Shown piece by piece: positions 7,328-17,016 of a stretch of 64,000 nucleotides of DNA. A program made the position numbers and the translations under genes. Within the stretch, counting starts at the first letter, position 1; every line of letters starts with the position of its first letter. The notes beneath the pieces were generated by a model. The model saw only the letters and a program-made list of their open reading frames with translations. It was not told where the DNA came from and ran no database searches. Origin of the DNA: Pseudomonadota bacterium (GTDB lineage Bacteria; Desulfobacterota; Desulfobulbia; Desulfobulbales; Desulfocapsaceae); NCBI GenBank assembly GCA_023412495.1, contig JAEYNP010000079.1, forward strand, positions 20,745-84,744, read 5' to 3'.

Positions 7328-8614
7328 ATGAACTTCCTTGACGCTGCACTTCCGTTTGCAAAGGTACTCGCCGCTTTCATTCTCATGCTCGCCGGCATGC
7401 GCTTCAAGATCGGTCTTGCCTCCTCTATCCTGCTCGGCGGGATTTTCCTGGGGCTGGTCTCCGGCATGGGCCCAGTGGCGATCGGGAAAACCGGGGTCGT
7501 CGCCCTCACCCAGGAGAAGTTTCTCCAGCTGATCTCCATCGTCGGCTTGATCATGGTCCTTTCCGACGCGCTGGAGCGGTCCGGCCAGTCGAAGCGGCTG
7601 ATGGATTCCCTGTCCGGCTACCTGACCAACCCGCGCCTGCGTCTCATCTTCTTTCCGGCGCTGATCGGGCTGCTGCCCATGCCGGGCGGGGCGGTCTTCT
7701 CGGCCCCGCTGGTGAAGTCAATGGGGGAGGAGCTTTCCATAAGAAGCGAGGACCAGGCCCTGATCAACTACTGGTTCCGCCATGTCTGGGAAATGGCCTG
7801 GCCGCTCTACCCGGGGGTGATCCTGACCGTGGCGCTCGCCGATATCCCGATCGGCACCTTCATCTCGAGGACCTGGCCGGGGATATTCGCCATGTTCGCC
7901 CTGGGCTGGTTCTTCCTGCTGCGCCGCGCCGTCCCGGACACCGGGATGAGGCTGGCGGCCGCCGACCCTGGACAGCGCAGGCCGGCCGACATCCTGCGCG
8001 AGGGATTGCCGCTCGCCATCGCCATCGTCGGGGCGGTCGCATGCGAGGTGCTGCTGAGCAAATATGTCCCGCAGGTTTCATTCGAGTGGGGGGTGATAGG
8101 CGCCCTCGTCGTGGCGGTGGCGACGATCATGATGCAGAACCGCATGGACAGCCGGCTTTTCCGGCAGGTGCTCGGCAAGAAGAGCCTCTGGGCCATGCTC
8201 ATGGTGGTGGCGGCGATCTTCGTCTTCAAGGACATCATGCAGGCGGCGGGGATCGTCGAGGAGATGGCCGGGACGGCGCGGGGCGGCGTCGCTCTTTTCG
8301 CCGCCGCCTTTTTCCTGCCCTTCCTGGTCGGCATGGTGGCGGGTATCAACGTGGCCTTCGTCGGCTCGACCTTCCCCCTGCTGCTCGGCCTGCTCCACAA
8401 CCTCGGCATGGACGGCCAGGTCGTCCCCTATCTGGTGGTCGCCACCTTCGCCGGCTTCACCGGAGTGATGATTTCGCCGATCCACATCTGCTTCGTGCTC
8501 ACCTGCAACTATTTCGGCGCGGACCTGAACCGGACCTGGCGGCAGCTGGTGGTCCCCTGCTGCTGCTTTGCGGCGTCCGGAGTGGTCCTTTTTTATCTGC
8601 TCTCCGTTCTGTAG
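7328..8614 (+). CDS. DUF401-family membrane permease
   Basis: Polytopic membrane protein of 428 residues with roughly ten to twelve hydrophobic segments and no soluble domain. The LPMPGGAVFSAPLVKSMGEE stretch and a later MVAGINVAFVGSTFPLLLGL resemble the DUF401 family, related to GntP/CitMHS-like anion permeases. The transported substrate is unknown. No clear Shine-Dalgarno sequence precedes the ATG. It follows a repeat-rich gap and ends before the convergent DUF255 gene. Confidence 0.75.
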   Translation: MNFLDAALPFAKVLAAFILMLAGMRFKIGLASSILLGGIFLGLVSGMGPVAIGKTGVVALTQEKFLQLISIVGLIMVLSDALERSGQSKRLMDSLSGYLTNPRLRLIFFPALIGLLPMPGGAVFSAPLVKSMGEELSIRSEDQALINYWFRHVWEMAWPLYPGVILTVALADIPIGTFISRTWPGIFAMFALGWFFLLRRAVPDTGMRLAAADPGQRRPADILREGLPLAIAIVGAVACEVLLSKYVPQVSFEWGVIGALVVAVATIMMQNRMDSRLFRQVLGKKSLWAMLMVVAAIFVFKDIMQAAGIVEEMAGTARGGVALFAAAFFLPFLVGMVAGINVAFVGSTFPLLLGLLHNLGMDGQVVPYLVVATFAGFTGVMISPIHICFVLTCNYFGADLNRTWRQLVVPCCCFAASGVVLFYLLSVL

Positions 8615-8625
8615 GTAGGTTGCCC

Positions 8626-8651
8626 CTCCGGGCACCAGGTGCATGGAATGC
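8626..8651. repeat. Short dispersed repeat, copy 2
   Basis: Matches 3208-3234 (CTCCG, then CACCAGGTGCATGGAA and ATGC) with a few differences. It lies between the convergent DUF401 and DUF255 genes. Confidence 0.5.
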
Positions 8652-8678
8652 ACCCCGCCATGCGGCTCCCGCCCTGGC

Positions 8679-10784
8679 CTATAGCCTGGCCAGCAGCCGC
8701 CGCAGTTCGTCCGGGTCGCCGGTCGGGGCGCTGCAGGTGAAATCATTGCACACATAGGCAGTCGCCCGGCCATCCAGCCGCTTGAGCGATTGCAGAAAGC
8801 TCAGCTTCTCCGCGAGGAAGGCCTGATTTTCGCCCGCGTCCGCCAGGAGCACCGGCCGGTGCGGGTCGTGGGGGTGTTCGGCGATGATCAGCAGGGCTTC
8901 CGTATCGGCGGCCCGGGGGGCTCCGGTTACCACCACATGGGCGTAGTCGTCCCGCCGCAGCCATGCGGCCAGCAGCAGGGGCAGCGCGGGCGGATAGTGC
9001 CTGAGTGTTTCGGCAAAGGATTCCATCACCCGCAGGGCCTGCCGGCGCCAGTCCTCCCGGCCCCGCAGCCGGGCGAGACGGAGGAGATTGTGGACCGTCA
9101 CCGAATTGCCGGCCGGCTCCGCCCCGTCGTAGGCCCCCCGCAGCCGGATCTTGACCGTATCGCAGGCCACGCTGTCGTAGAAGTAGCCGCCGGGATCGTT
9201 CCAGAACAGGACGATCTGGGTTTCCGTAAGAAACTCCGCCCATTCCAGCCAGTGAGGGTCGTGTGTCGCCTGGTGGAGATCGAGCAGGCCGCCGACCAGG
9301 TAGCCGTAGTCGTCCAGCTGGCCGACAAGTCCCGCCTCGCCGTCCCGCCAGCGGCGCATGAGGCTAGCGTTGGTCGGGTCAAAGAGGTTGGCCTCGACGA
9401 ATTCGGCGGCCCGGACTGCGGTGGAAAGCAGTTCCGGCCTGCCGAGGATTCTGCTCCCACGGGCAAGCGCCCCGATGAACATGCCGTTCCAGCCGGTGAC
9501 GATCTTGTCGTCCCGGTGGGGGAGGGTTCGGGTCTCGCGGGCCTGCAGGAGGACCTGCCTTGCCGCGGCCAGCCGGGTTTCGATCTCCGTCGGTGGGGTG
9601 TCGAAGCGTTTGGCCGCCTCTTCGTTGGATCTTGCCCGGTGCAGAATGTTTCGGCCGGTGAATTCGCCGTGGGGATCATATTCGACGTTGCCGTCTTTCT
9701 CGACGCCGTAGATGAAGCAGAAGAGCTCGGTCACAGCCGGGTCCAGCCGAGCGCGGATCTCCTCTTCCGTCCAGAGATAGAAGGCGCCCTCGCCATGTTC
9801 CGCAGGCGCGTAGGGATTGACGCTGTCGGCGTCTTCCGCGGAATAGAAGCCGCCTTCCGGATGCTGCATGTCGCGCAGCACATAGGCGAAGATCTCCTCG
9901 GCCACCCGGGCGAACTGCCGGTCGCCGCTCTGCAGGAAGGCGTCGAGATAGACCCCGGCGAGCTGGCCCTGATCGTAGAGCATCTTCTCGAAATGGGGCA
10001 CGAACCACCGGCCGTCTACTGAATACCGGTGGAAACCGCCGCCGAGCTGGTCGTACATGCCGCCGTCCGCCATCTTCTTCAAGGTGTGCAGGGCCATGGT
10101 CTTCGCCTCCTCCTTGCCGGTCTGTCGATACCACTCGAAGAGGAATGACAAGACGGCGGGGCGGGGGAACTTCGGTGCCTTGCCGAAACCGCCGTACTCG
10201 GGGTCGTAGCTTTTGGCGAGGAGATCATGGCAGCGCTCGGGGGCATCGGCCGGGATGGCGGCCGCCTCGGGCTTTTCTTCCCTCGCCAGGTGGGCGACCA
10301 CCTGCACCGCGGCCCGCTCGATCTCCATCCGCCGCTCTTGCCAGGCTTCATGCAGGGCCGTCAGCAAATCTGAAAAGCCCGGGCGCTGATGGGCCGATCG
10401 GGGCGGAAAGTAGGTGCCGGCATAGAAGGGGCTGCCGTCGGGGGTGAGGAAGACCGACATGGGCCAGCCGCCGGCCCCGGACATCGCCTGAGTGGCCGCC
10501 ATGTACATCTGGTCGATATCCGGCCGTTCCTCCCGGTCGACTTTGATGCTCACGAACCACTTGTTCAGCAGCTCGGCGATCGCGGGGTCTTCGAAGGACT
10601 CGTGGGCCATGACATGGCACCAGTGGCAGGTGGAGTAGCCGATCGACAGGAATATCGGTTTATCCTCCTGCCTCGCCCGGTCGAATGCCTCGTCGCCCCA
10701 GGGATACCAGTCCACGGGGTTTTTGGCGTGCTGCAGCAGGTAGGGACTCTTTTCGTTGATCAGACGGTTGCTTTTCTCTGCCAT
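8679..10784 (-). CDS. Thioredoxin-domain protein of the DUF255/YyaL (SPATA20-like) family
   Basis: 701-residue protein of a widely conserved family (YyaL in Bacillus, SPATA20 in animals). The N-terminus [20 protein letters not shown] is the family signature. A thioredoxin-like domain follows with the pair C53HWC56 in [16 protein letters not shown], then [13 protein letters not shown]. The rest is an alpha/alpha-barrel-like region resembling glycoside hydrolases and epimerases ([26 protein letters not shown]). The biochemical role is not established. The start at 10784 is chosen because GAGGAGG precedes it; an upstream in-frame extension has no ribosome site. Single gene. Confidence 0.92.
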   Translation of the reverse strand: MAEKSNRLINEKSPYLLQHAKNPVDWYPWGDEAFDRARQEDKPIFLSIGYSTCHWCHVMAHESFEDPAIAELLNKWFVSIKVDREERPDIDQMYMAATQAMSGAGGWPMSVFLTPDGSPFYAGTYFPPRSAHQRPGFSDLLTALHEAWQERRMEIERAAVQVVAHLAREEKPEAAAIPADAPERCHDLLAKSYDPEYGGFGKAPKFPRPAVLSFLFEWYRQTGKEEAKTMALHTLKKMADGGMYDQLGGGFHRYSVDGRWFVPHFEKMLYDQGQLAGVYLDAFLQSGDRQFARVAEEIFAYVLRDMQHPEGGFYSAEDADSVNPYAPAEHGEGAFYLWTEEEIRARLDPAVTELFCFIYGVEKDGNVEYDPHGEFTGRNILHRARSNEEAAKRFDTPPTEIETRLAAARQVLLQARETRTLPHRDDKIVTGWNGMFIGALARGSRILGRPELLSTAVRAAEFVEANLFDPTNASLMRRWRDGEAGLVGQLDDYGYLVGGLLDLHQATHDPHWLEWAEFLTETQIVLFWNDPGGYFYDSVACDTVKIRLRGAYDGAEPAGNSVTVHNLLRLARLRGREDWRRQALRVMESFAETLRHYPPALPLLLAAWLRRDDYAHVVVTGAPRAADTEALLIIAEHPHDPHRPVLLADAGENQAFLAEKLSFLQSLKRLDGRATAYVCNDFTCSAPTGDPDELRRLLARL

Positions 10785-11033
10785 GGCGGGCCTCCTCGGG
10801 ATGTTGCTGTTTTCAGGTCGCCCATCGGCCGGACGGGAAGGGGGTGCGCGAGCCGAGAATCGGTCCGTGTCGCCGACGTATACAAGACTATAAGCCGGAA
10901 TCACCGGAGGGACAGTCCGAGACCGCATAAATTGGGAATCTTGAACGAGAAGGCTGGGGAAAAGACCCCGTACATGGATGTTCGGGTGCGCACAGGAGGT
11001 AATTGTTGGATAGGCGAAGCGACGGCGGCAGGG

Positions 11034-11440
11034 TCAGGTTTTCGTCCGTCGGCCGAACTCGATCCCCAGCTTCGCCATGCGGTGCCTGAGCGTGTTGGGG
11101 TGGATGCCGAGAAGATCGTCGTGCCCCGATGGGCCCGCTCGGAGCGGCCCTTCTTCTGGCTGACCGCGCCTGTGAACGCCCCTTTCTCGTGGCCGAAGAG
11201 CTCGCTGTCGATGAGGTTCTCCGGAATCGCCCCGCAGTTGACCTTGATGAAAGACTCGCCGCTGCGCGGCGACAGCCGGTGGATTGCGTTCGCCACCACC
11301 TCTTTGCCGGTGCCGGCCTCCCCCATCAGCAGCACGGTGTTCTTCAGGTGGGCGAGCGGATTTGCGCTGGAAATCGTCCACCAGAGCAGGAGTGCCGCTT
11401 CCTCTAGGTCCTGCCTGACTCTGTGGGGACCATATAACCC
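11034..11440 (-). pseudogene. Remnant of a sigma-54-dependent (Fis-family) transcriptional activator
   Basis: The 5' part encodes an AAA+ start with Walker A GEAGTGKE and [13 protein letters not shown], the sigma-54 contact loop. The frame breaks after [10 protein letters not shown], where Walker B should begin. The C-terminal Fis-type helix-turn-helix resumes in another frame as [18 protein letters not shown]. About 200 residues of the ATPase, and the sensory N-terminus, are gone. It is transcribed away from the isochorismatase-ABM-amidohydrolase cluster and may once have controlled it. Confidence 0.85.
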
Positions 11441-11649
11441 CTGCCACCAGCGGTTATTCCCGTCAATCTCCGGGCAAAAGGCGCTCTTCCCGGCTGAGCG
11501 GGTTTTCACTGCCGCGGAAAGGACACAAGAATATATGATTGGCTGACTGGCTTGCCTTTCTCCATGGTGGCCCCTGTCTTAAAGTTTGAGCAATGGGAGG
11601 CTCCAGAACGGAAGCCTTCGACAGCTCACATACGTAAAGGAGGAGCACC

Positions 11650-12294
11650 ATGGCAACAGCATCACAAATTCACAGCCTGCTCAACCCCACCAATTGCACG
11701 GTGGTCCTGATCGATTATCAACCGCAGATGTTCTTCGGCATCCAGTCCATCGACCGCGGGATGCTGATCAGCAACGTGGTCGGCCTGGCCAAGGCGGCCA
11801 AGGCGTTCAAGGTTCCGGTGATCCTCACATCCGTTGCCGCCGAGACCTTCAGCGGGGTGTTCCTGCCCGAGGTTCAGGAGGAATTCCCGGACATGAAGCC
11901 GATCGACCGGACCACCATGAACACTTGGGAGGACCAGAAGGTTGTCGAGGCGGTGGAGAAGACCGGCCGGAAGAAGCTGGTGATAGGCGGCCTCTGGACG
12001 GAAGTTTGCATCGTGCTGCCGGCGATCCAGGCCCTGGAGGCGGGATACGAGGTCTATGTCGTGGCCGATGCCTGCGGCGGGGTCAGCTCGATGGCCCATG
12101 ACATGGGTATGCTGCGGATGGTCCAGGCGGGGGCGGTGCCCATGACCTGGCTGCAGTTCCTGCTCGAGCTGCAGCGTGACTGGGCCCGCAGCGAAACCTA
12201 CGAGTCGACCTTGAAGATCGTCGGCGAGCACGGCGGCGCCTACGGACAGGGCGTTCTCTACGCGAAAACCATGCTCGGCCACAGCGGCGGCTGA
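11650..12294 (+). CDS. Isochorismatase-family cysteine hydrolase
   Basis: 214-residue cysteine hydrolase, a distant relative of the YcaC protein at 1790. It has VLIDYQPQMFF with the catalytic Asp, and LWTEVCIVLPAIQALEAGYE with the nucleophilic Cys. An AAAGGAGGAG ribosome site precedes the ATG at 11650. It is the first gene of a same-strand set with an ABM protein and a YtcJ-like amidohydrolase. Such trios recur in proteobacterial genomes, and a small amide or imide is a plausible substrate, but the reaction is unproven. Confidence 0.88.
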   Translation: MATASQIHSLLNPTNCTVVLIDYQPQMFFGIQSIDRGMLISNVVGLAKAAKAFKVPVILTSVAAETFSGVFLPEVQEEFPDMKPIDRTTMNTWEDQKVVEAVEKTGRKKLVIGGLWTEVCIVLPAIQALEAGYEVYVVADACGGVSSMAHDMGMLRMVQAGAVPMTWLQFLLELQRDWARSETYESTLKIVGEHGGAYGQGVLYAKTMLGHSGG

Positions 12295-12303
12295 CGACTT
12301 TTC

Positions 12304-12378
12304 TTGAGTCATGAGTACTGAGTGCTGAGTACTGAGGATTTTCGCCTCAGTACTCATAGCTCAGTACTCATAACTCAA
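12304..12378. repeat. Inverted heptamer-repeat hairpin
   Basis: Heptamer units such as GAGTACT and GAGTGCT on the left are mirrored by AGTACTC and ATAGCTC units on the right around a nine-base loop. They form a long imperfect hairpin between two genes. A related but larger array is at 23152-23306. Confidence 0.8.
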
Positions 12379-12411
12379 GGAGACAGGACCTGTCGCAAGG
12401 GGAGGGCGACC

Positions 12412-12990
12412 ATGAATACACATCAAACAGCGGCCGGTGCTGAGCCGGTATCCATCCTGACCCTGCGCGAAGTGAAGCCCGGGGCGGAGGCGGGATTCGA
12501 GGCGGCATTGCACGATTTCATCTCCCTCTCCCTTACGGCTCCGGGCCAGTTGGGGGTCAGCGTCATCCGCCCGGTCGAAGGGAGCGGCTCGCGGGAATAT
12601 GGCATCCTGCGGCGCTTTACCGACCCGGGGAGCCGCGACCGTTTTTACGATTCATCCATCTTCAGGGAGTGGGAGCTGACCGTTGCCGCGCTCACCGAAG
12701 GAGAGCCGAAGCGGCAGGAGCTGACCGGCCTGGAAACCTGGTTCGTTCTGCCGGGGCAGCGGGCGATCATTCCGCCGCCGGCCTGGAAGATGGCCATCGT
12801 CACCCTCCTCGGGGTGTGGCCGGTCAGCATGTTGGTCCCCTGGCTGCTGAAACCCCTCGTCGCTGGCTTTCCCCCGCCGTTGCAGGCGCTTGGCATTGCC
12901 GCGGGTATCGTCATCCTGCTTACCTGGGTGGTTATGCCGGTGTCGGTCAGGATGCTCAGACCCTGGCTGTACCCTTCAGCCAAGGAGTAA
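12412..12990 (+). CDS. Antibiotic biosynthesis monooxygenase (ABM) domain protein with C-terminal membrane anchor
   Basis: 192 residues. Residues about 12-105 form a ferredoxin-like ABM fold (VSILTLREVKPGAEAGFEAA, with FTDPGSRDRFYDS). A short linker and two hydrophobic helices follow (about 125-180, for example IVTLLGVWPVSMLVPWLL), so the domain is tethered to the membrane. ABM proteins are cofactor-free monooxygenases or heme/quinol-related enzymes. The start at ATG 12412 follows GGGAGGG. The last 16 bases, including the stop codon, are tandemly duplicated (12975-12990 and 12991-13006); the second copy leads into the ribosome site of the next gene. Confidence 0.82.
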   Translation: MNTHQTAAGAEPVSILTLREVKPGAEAGFEAALHDFISLSLTAPGQLGVSVIRPVEGSGSREYGILRRFTDPGSRDRFYDSSIFREWELTVAALTEGEPKRQELTGLETWFVLPGQRAIIPPPAWKMAIVTLLGVWPVSMLVPWLLKPLVAGFPPPLQALGIAAGIVILLTWVVMPVSVRMLRPWLYPSAKE

Positions 12991-13017
12991 TTCAGCCAAG
13001 GAGTAAAGGAGGCAAAT

Positions 13018-14826
13018 ATGAATGCACCCGAACTTATTTTCCATAATGGCGCCGTCACGACCCTCGATCGGAGCCGTCCGCAGTGTTCTGCGGTGGCTGT
13101 CGCCGGAGGGCGGATTGCCGCCGTGGGCGGGGAGGAGCTTCTCCGGACGGCGGATGACCGCACGCAGCGGATCGACCTGAAGGGGCGGCGTGTAGTCCCC
13201 GGCCTCAACGATTCCCATATTCACGTGATCCGGGGAGGGCTCAACTACAATATGGAACTGCGCTGGGACGGCGTGCCGTCGCTCGCCGATGCCCTCGCCA
13301 TGCTGCGGGAACAGGCCCGCCGCACGCCGCCGCCCCAGTGGGTGCGGGTCATCGGCGGGTGGACGGAGTTCCAGTTCGCCGAACGGAGGCTGCCGACGCT
13401 GGATGAGATCAACCAGGTCGCCCCCGAAACTCCCGTCTTCGTCCTGCACCTCTACGACCGGGCGATCGTCAACCAGGCGGCGCTGCGGGCCATGGGGTAT
13501 GTCCGGGAGACACCGGATCCGCCCGGCGGGAAGATCCAGCGCGACCACGCGGGCAACCCGACAGGACTCCTCATCGCCAAGCCCAACGCCATGATCCTCT
13601 ATGCCAGCCTGGCCCTGGGGCCGAAGCTTGCCCATGCGGACCAGCTGAATTCCACCCGCCAGTTCATGCGCGAGCTGAACCGGCTGGGGCTTACCAGCGT
13701 GATCGACGCCGGGGGCGGCTTTCAGAACTACCCGGACGATTACCGGGTGATCGGGGAGCTGGCGGAGAAAGGTGACCTCACCCTGCGCATCGCCTACAAC
13801 CTCTTCACCCAGCATCCGCAGGGCGAATTCGAGGACTTCGCCAGATGGGTCAAGATGACCTCGCCGGGGCAGGGCAGCGATTTCTACCGGATGAACGGCG
13901 CCGGCGAGATGCTGGTTTTCTCCGCCGCCGACTTCGAGGACTTCCTGGAGCCCCGGCCGGACCTTTCCCCGGTCATGGAGGAAGAGCTCTCCCGGGTCAT
14001 TCGCCTGCTGGTGGAGCATCGCTGGCCGTTCCGCCTCCACGCCACTTACGACGAGTCGATCTCGCGGTTCCTCGATGTCTTCGAGTCGGTCAACCGTGAG
14101 GTCCCCTTCGCCGGCCTGCGCTGGTTCTTCGACCACGCCGAGACCATCATGCCACGTAACCTCGAGCGGGTCAAAGCCCTGGGCGGCGGCATCGCCATCC
14201 AGGACCGGATGGCCTTTCAGGGCGAATACTTCCAGCGGCATTACGGCAGCGGGGCTGCCGAGCATACGCCGCCCATCCGGCAGATGCTGAGCATGGGGAT
14301 TCCGGTCGGCGCCGGCACCGATGCCACCCGGGTGGCCAGCTACAACCCCTGGGTCGCGCTCTACTGGCTGGTGAGCGGCAGAACCGTGGGCGGTTCGCTG
14401 CTTTATCAGGAGGCCAACCGGCTCGGGCGGGAGGAGGCGCTCCGCCTCTATACGCAAGGGAGCAGCTGGTTTTCGGACGAGGAGGGGCAGAAGGGCGCGC
14501 TTGCGCCGGGGCAGTTTGCCGATTTGGCCGTGCTCTCCGCCGACTACTTCACGATCCCGGAAGAGGAAATCAAGGGCATCGAGTCGGTGCTGACTGTCGT
14601 GGGCGGGAAGGTGGTCTATGGCGCCGGCGATTACGGCAACCTGGCCCCGCCGCCTTTGCCGGTGAGCCCCGACTGGTCGCCGGTCACTGCCTACGGCGGC
14701 TATCGCCATGTCATGTATGCCCGGACCGCCGTCCGCCGTCATGGAGGACACCTGCATGGCCCGGGACGGGTCTGCGACGCTTCGAGGAGGTTGTGGGGTC
14801 TCGGGTGTGACTGCTTTGCCTTTTGA
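13018..14826 (+). CDS. YtcJ-like metal-dependent amidohydrolase
   Basis: 602-residue amidohydrolase. The N-terminal beta domain leads to NDSHIHVIRGG, the metal-binding HxH of the family. Further expected residues are in FRLHATYDES, FDHAETI and GAGTDATRVASYNPW. The C-terminus ends in LWGLGCDCFAF, a Cys-containing tail I recall from close relatives, so the gene looks complete. An AAAGGAGG site precedes the ATG. Family members hydrolyse amides or are annotated as exoenzyme-regulatory; the true substrate is unknown. It is the last gene of the isochorismatase-ABM-amidohydrolase set. Confidence 0.88.
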   Translation: MNAPELIFHNGAVTTLDRSRPQCSAVAVAGGRIAAVGGEELLRTADDRTQRIDLKGRRVVPGLNDSHIHVIRGGLNYNMELRWDGVPSLADALAMLREQARRTPPPQWVRVIGGWTEFQFAERRLPTLDEINQVAPETPVFVLHLYDRAIVNQAALRAMGYVRETPDPPGGKIQRDHAGNPTGLLIAKPNAMILYASLALGPKLAHADQLNSTRQFMRELNRLGLTSVIDAGGGFQNYPDDYRVIGELAEKGDLTLRIAYNLFTQHPQGEFEDFARWVKMTSPGQGSDFYRMNGAGEMLVFSAADFEDFLEPRPDLSPVMEEELSRVIRLLVEHRWPFRLHATYDESISRFLDVFESVNREVPFAGLRWFFDHAETIMPRNLERVKALGGGIAIQDRMAFQGEYFQRHYGSGAAEHTPPIRQMLSMGIPVGAGTDATRVASYNPWVALYWLVSGRTVGGSLLYQEANRLGREEALRLYTQGSSWFSDEEGQKGALAPGQFADLAVLSADYFTIPEEEIKGIESVLTVVGGKVVYGAGDYGNLAPPPLPVSPDWSPVTAYGGYRHVMYARTAVRRHGGHLHGPGRVCDASRRLWGLGCDCFAF

Positions 14827-15136
14827 GGCAGGGGAGGTCAGTGACAGCTTTGCCGAGCGGTCACCAGCTCCATGCTTCCATGGGGGAAGGCGAGGAAACC
14901 TTCCCCCTCCACTGTATTCCGTTTACCCGCACCGTGAACTCTCCTGGAGGATTCCAGGCCCAGCTCAAGCGAATTCTCATCACAAGCAGCCCTGAAATGG
15001 CAGTGTAGTAAATCCACCCGATGCGGCGGCCCTCGATTCTGGGCCAGGTCTTGCGCACCAGTAGACCGGGGTCTTGCCTGAAACTGTGCCCCGACGACCC
15101 GGGATTTTCTTGCGGGGGAAACTTTTGACATTCTTC
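14827..15136. other. Intergenic region before the chromate operon
   Basis: About 310 bases without a recognisable gene; short open frames here do not resemble proteins. No strong terminator for the amidohydrolase gene was seen. Confidence 0.4.
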
Positions 15137-15165
15137 TTGACAATGATATACCTGTAACGTATTTT
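15137..15165 (+). promoter_or_regulatory. Sigma-70-type promoter of the chrB operon
   Basis: TTGACA, a 17-base spacer and TATTTT. The -10 box ends only nine bases before the chrB ATG, and no Shine-Dalgarno sequence lies between. The mRNA would begin about three bases before the start codon, so it is nearly leaderless. An overlapping TTGACA nine bases upstream may be an alternative -35. Confidence 0.6.
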
Positions 15166-15174
15166 TAGTTCACT

Positions 15175-16143
15175 ATGAAAGAAAAATGGATACTCTTCTC
15201 ATACTCGATCCCCGCCGCCAATGCCAAGGGGCGAATGCGCACCTGGCGGCGCATCTCGGCCACCGGCGCGGTGCAGTTGAAAACCGGCCTGCAGATCCTG
15301 CCCAACCGCGAGGATCTGCTGGAGAGTGTCACCTGGCTGATCGGCGAGGTCAATGCCCTGGGCGGTGAAGCCCTGGCCCTGCAATGTGTCCGGGTCGAGG
15401 GCATGGCCGACCAGCAGATCGAACAGCTCTTCCAGGCCCAGGTCGATGCGGAATTCGTACAGATACAGGATGAAGCCCGCTCCCTGCTGACCACGGCCGA
15501 CACCTCGCCGGACGGGGAAGGAGTGAAGGAATTGTCGACGGCCCTGCGCAAGCTCCGCAAACGCTGCGAGGCTGTGAGGGCTCGCGATTTCTTCCCTTCC
15601 GGCGCCGCCGCCAGGACCCTCGGCGTTCTCGACAGTATCTCGGAGCGGCTGCGCCGGCCGGAGCAGGCCTCTGTTTCCGTCGCCCGTCTCGATCGCTCGC
15701 TCTTCAGGAACAGGACATGGGTCACGCGGGCCAGGCCCTATGTTGACCGGCTGGGTTCCGCCTGGCTCATCCGCCGGTTCATCGACCCCGACGCCGAATT
15801 TCGTTTCCTCAATGGAGGCGAGGCCCCGAAGCTCGATCAGGGCGAGCTGCCCTTCGATATGGCTGTCGGCGAGTTCACCCATCAGGGCGAATTGATCACC
15901 TTCGAGGTCCTGATCAGGGATTTCGCCCTGCACGAACCGGCGTTGACCAGGCTGAGTGAGCTGGTCAAGTTCATCGATGTGCAGGAAACGATCCTGCCGG
16001 AGGATGCCGCGCTCTTCAAAACTTTGCTGGACGGTTTGATCGAGCTCTCCCTTGACGACAGGGAGCTGCTGGAGCGAGCCCGGCAACTCTTTGACGCCCT
16101 GTATGCGGGCTTAGTCAAAACCATCCAAGGAGATGGCCCATGA
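15175..16143 (+). CDS. chrB: Chromate resistance regulator/protein ChrB
   Basis: 322-residue ChrB family protein. The N-terminal domain (WILFSYSIP, then a basic TWRRISATGAV) is the part linked to DNA binding and chromate sensing. The C-terminal domain (TWVTRARPYVDRLGSAWLIR, then RFIDPDAEFRF) is the rhodanese-like ChrB C-domain. ChrB controls chrA and responds to chromate in other bacteria. It starts the chrB-HD-MFS-chrA cluster. The ATG lacks a ribosome site, which fits the nearly leaderless promoter just upstream. Confidence 0.9.
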   Translation: MKEKWILFSYSIPAANAKGRMRTWRRISATGAVQLKTGLQILPNREDLLESVTWLIGEVNALGGEALALQCVRVEGMADQQIEQLFQAQVDAEFVQIQDEARSLLTTADTSPDGEGVKELSTALRKLRKRCEAVRARDFFPSGAAARTLGVLDSISERLRRPEQASVSVARLDRSLFRNRTWVTRARPYVDRLGSAWLIRRFIDPDAEFRFLNGGEAPKLDQGELPFDMAVGEFTHQGELITFEVLIRDFALHEPALTRLSELVKFIDVQETILPEDAALFKTLLDGLIELSLDDRELLERARQLFDALYAGLVKTIQGDGP

Positions 16144-16232
16144 AGCTGCCGCTTCGGGAAAAAAGCAATGTCAAAACCTAAAATGGCAATTGGCAACACC
16201 CCTCAAAATCAACATTCTCAAGGAGAACACAC

Positions 16233-16970
16233 ATGCCTCCCTATACAAAACATCTCGAGACCAGCGCCGAGCGAACCGGAAACGACTACCAGCAACTCCA
16301 TGACTGGCTGGATAATCACCCCGAACATAAGGCGGCCCGGCACGATCTGGGCGCGCTTGCCGCAAACAGAGCGTATGTCAGTTCCACCTGGGGCGATACA
16401 GCGGTCACGGAACTCTTTCTCCACGTGGCCGAGGACCTCCTGATGAAGGAAATCGCCGCGCTGAAGGCGGCAGGATGTCCCGACGAAGCAGTGCGGCACA
16501 GCGTGGAGGTGGCCCGAAAGGCCCTGGAGATTGCCAGCCGGGTCAAGATCCCGGTGAACATGCATCTCCTCGCCCGCGGGGCCATCTTTCATGACCTGGG
16601 CAAGGCCAGGACCTACGGCATGGAGCATGGCGAGATCGGCGCCCAGATGGCCGAAGCGCTGGGGCTTGAGGAAGAAATCCGGCAAATCATCCTCAAACAT
16701 ATCCGGGGCGGGCTGACCGAGGCCGAGGCCAGGGAACTGGGCCTGCCGGTCCGGGATTACACCCTGCGGACGCCGGAGGAGAAGATCGTCATCTATGCCG
16801 ACCGGATGGTGGATATCTACACCGACGGCATCGTGCCGGATGCGGATGAAGCCATGGCTGAGGCCCGTTTTCCTGAGATTCTCAACTCCTATGTCAAATA
16901 CGGTAAAAACCCGGCGACCCTGCAGCGCTACCTGGCCCTCCACGCGGAAATCCAGGGTTGGATGGCCTGA
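16233..16970 (+). CDS. HD-domain phosphohydrolase
   Basis: 245 residues. The HD motif is at IFHDLGKARTYG (His-Asp), preceded by HSVEVARKALEIA with the first metal His and followed by ILKHIRGG and IYADRMVDIYTDG. The roughly 80-residue N-terminal extension before the HD core is not one I recognise. HD proteins hydrolyse nucleotides or phosphoesters. It lies between chrB and an MFS gene inside the chromate cluster, where an HD protein is not an obvious part, so its role there is unknown. Confidence 0.8.
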   Translation: MPPYTKHLETSAERTGNDYQQLHDWLDNHPEHKAARHDLGALAANRAYVSSTWGDTAVTELFLHVAEDLLMKEIAALKAAGCPDEAVRHSVEVARKALEIASRVKIPVNMHLLARGAIFHDLGKARTYGMEHGEIGAQMAEALGLEEEIRQIILKHIRGGLTEAEARELGLPVRDYTLRTPEEKIVIYADRMVDIYTDGIVPDADEAMAEARFPEILNSYVKYGKNPATLQRYLALHAEIQGWMA

Positions 16971-17016
16971 TAGACAGGCGGAGGTTTTTCCCTCCGGGGC
17001 CACACGAACAACGACC

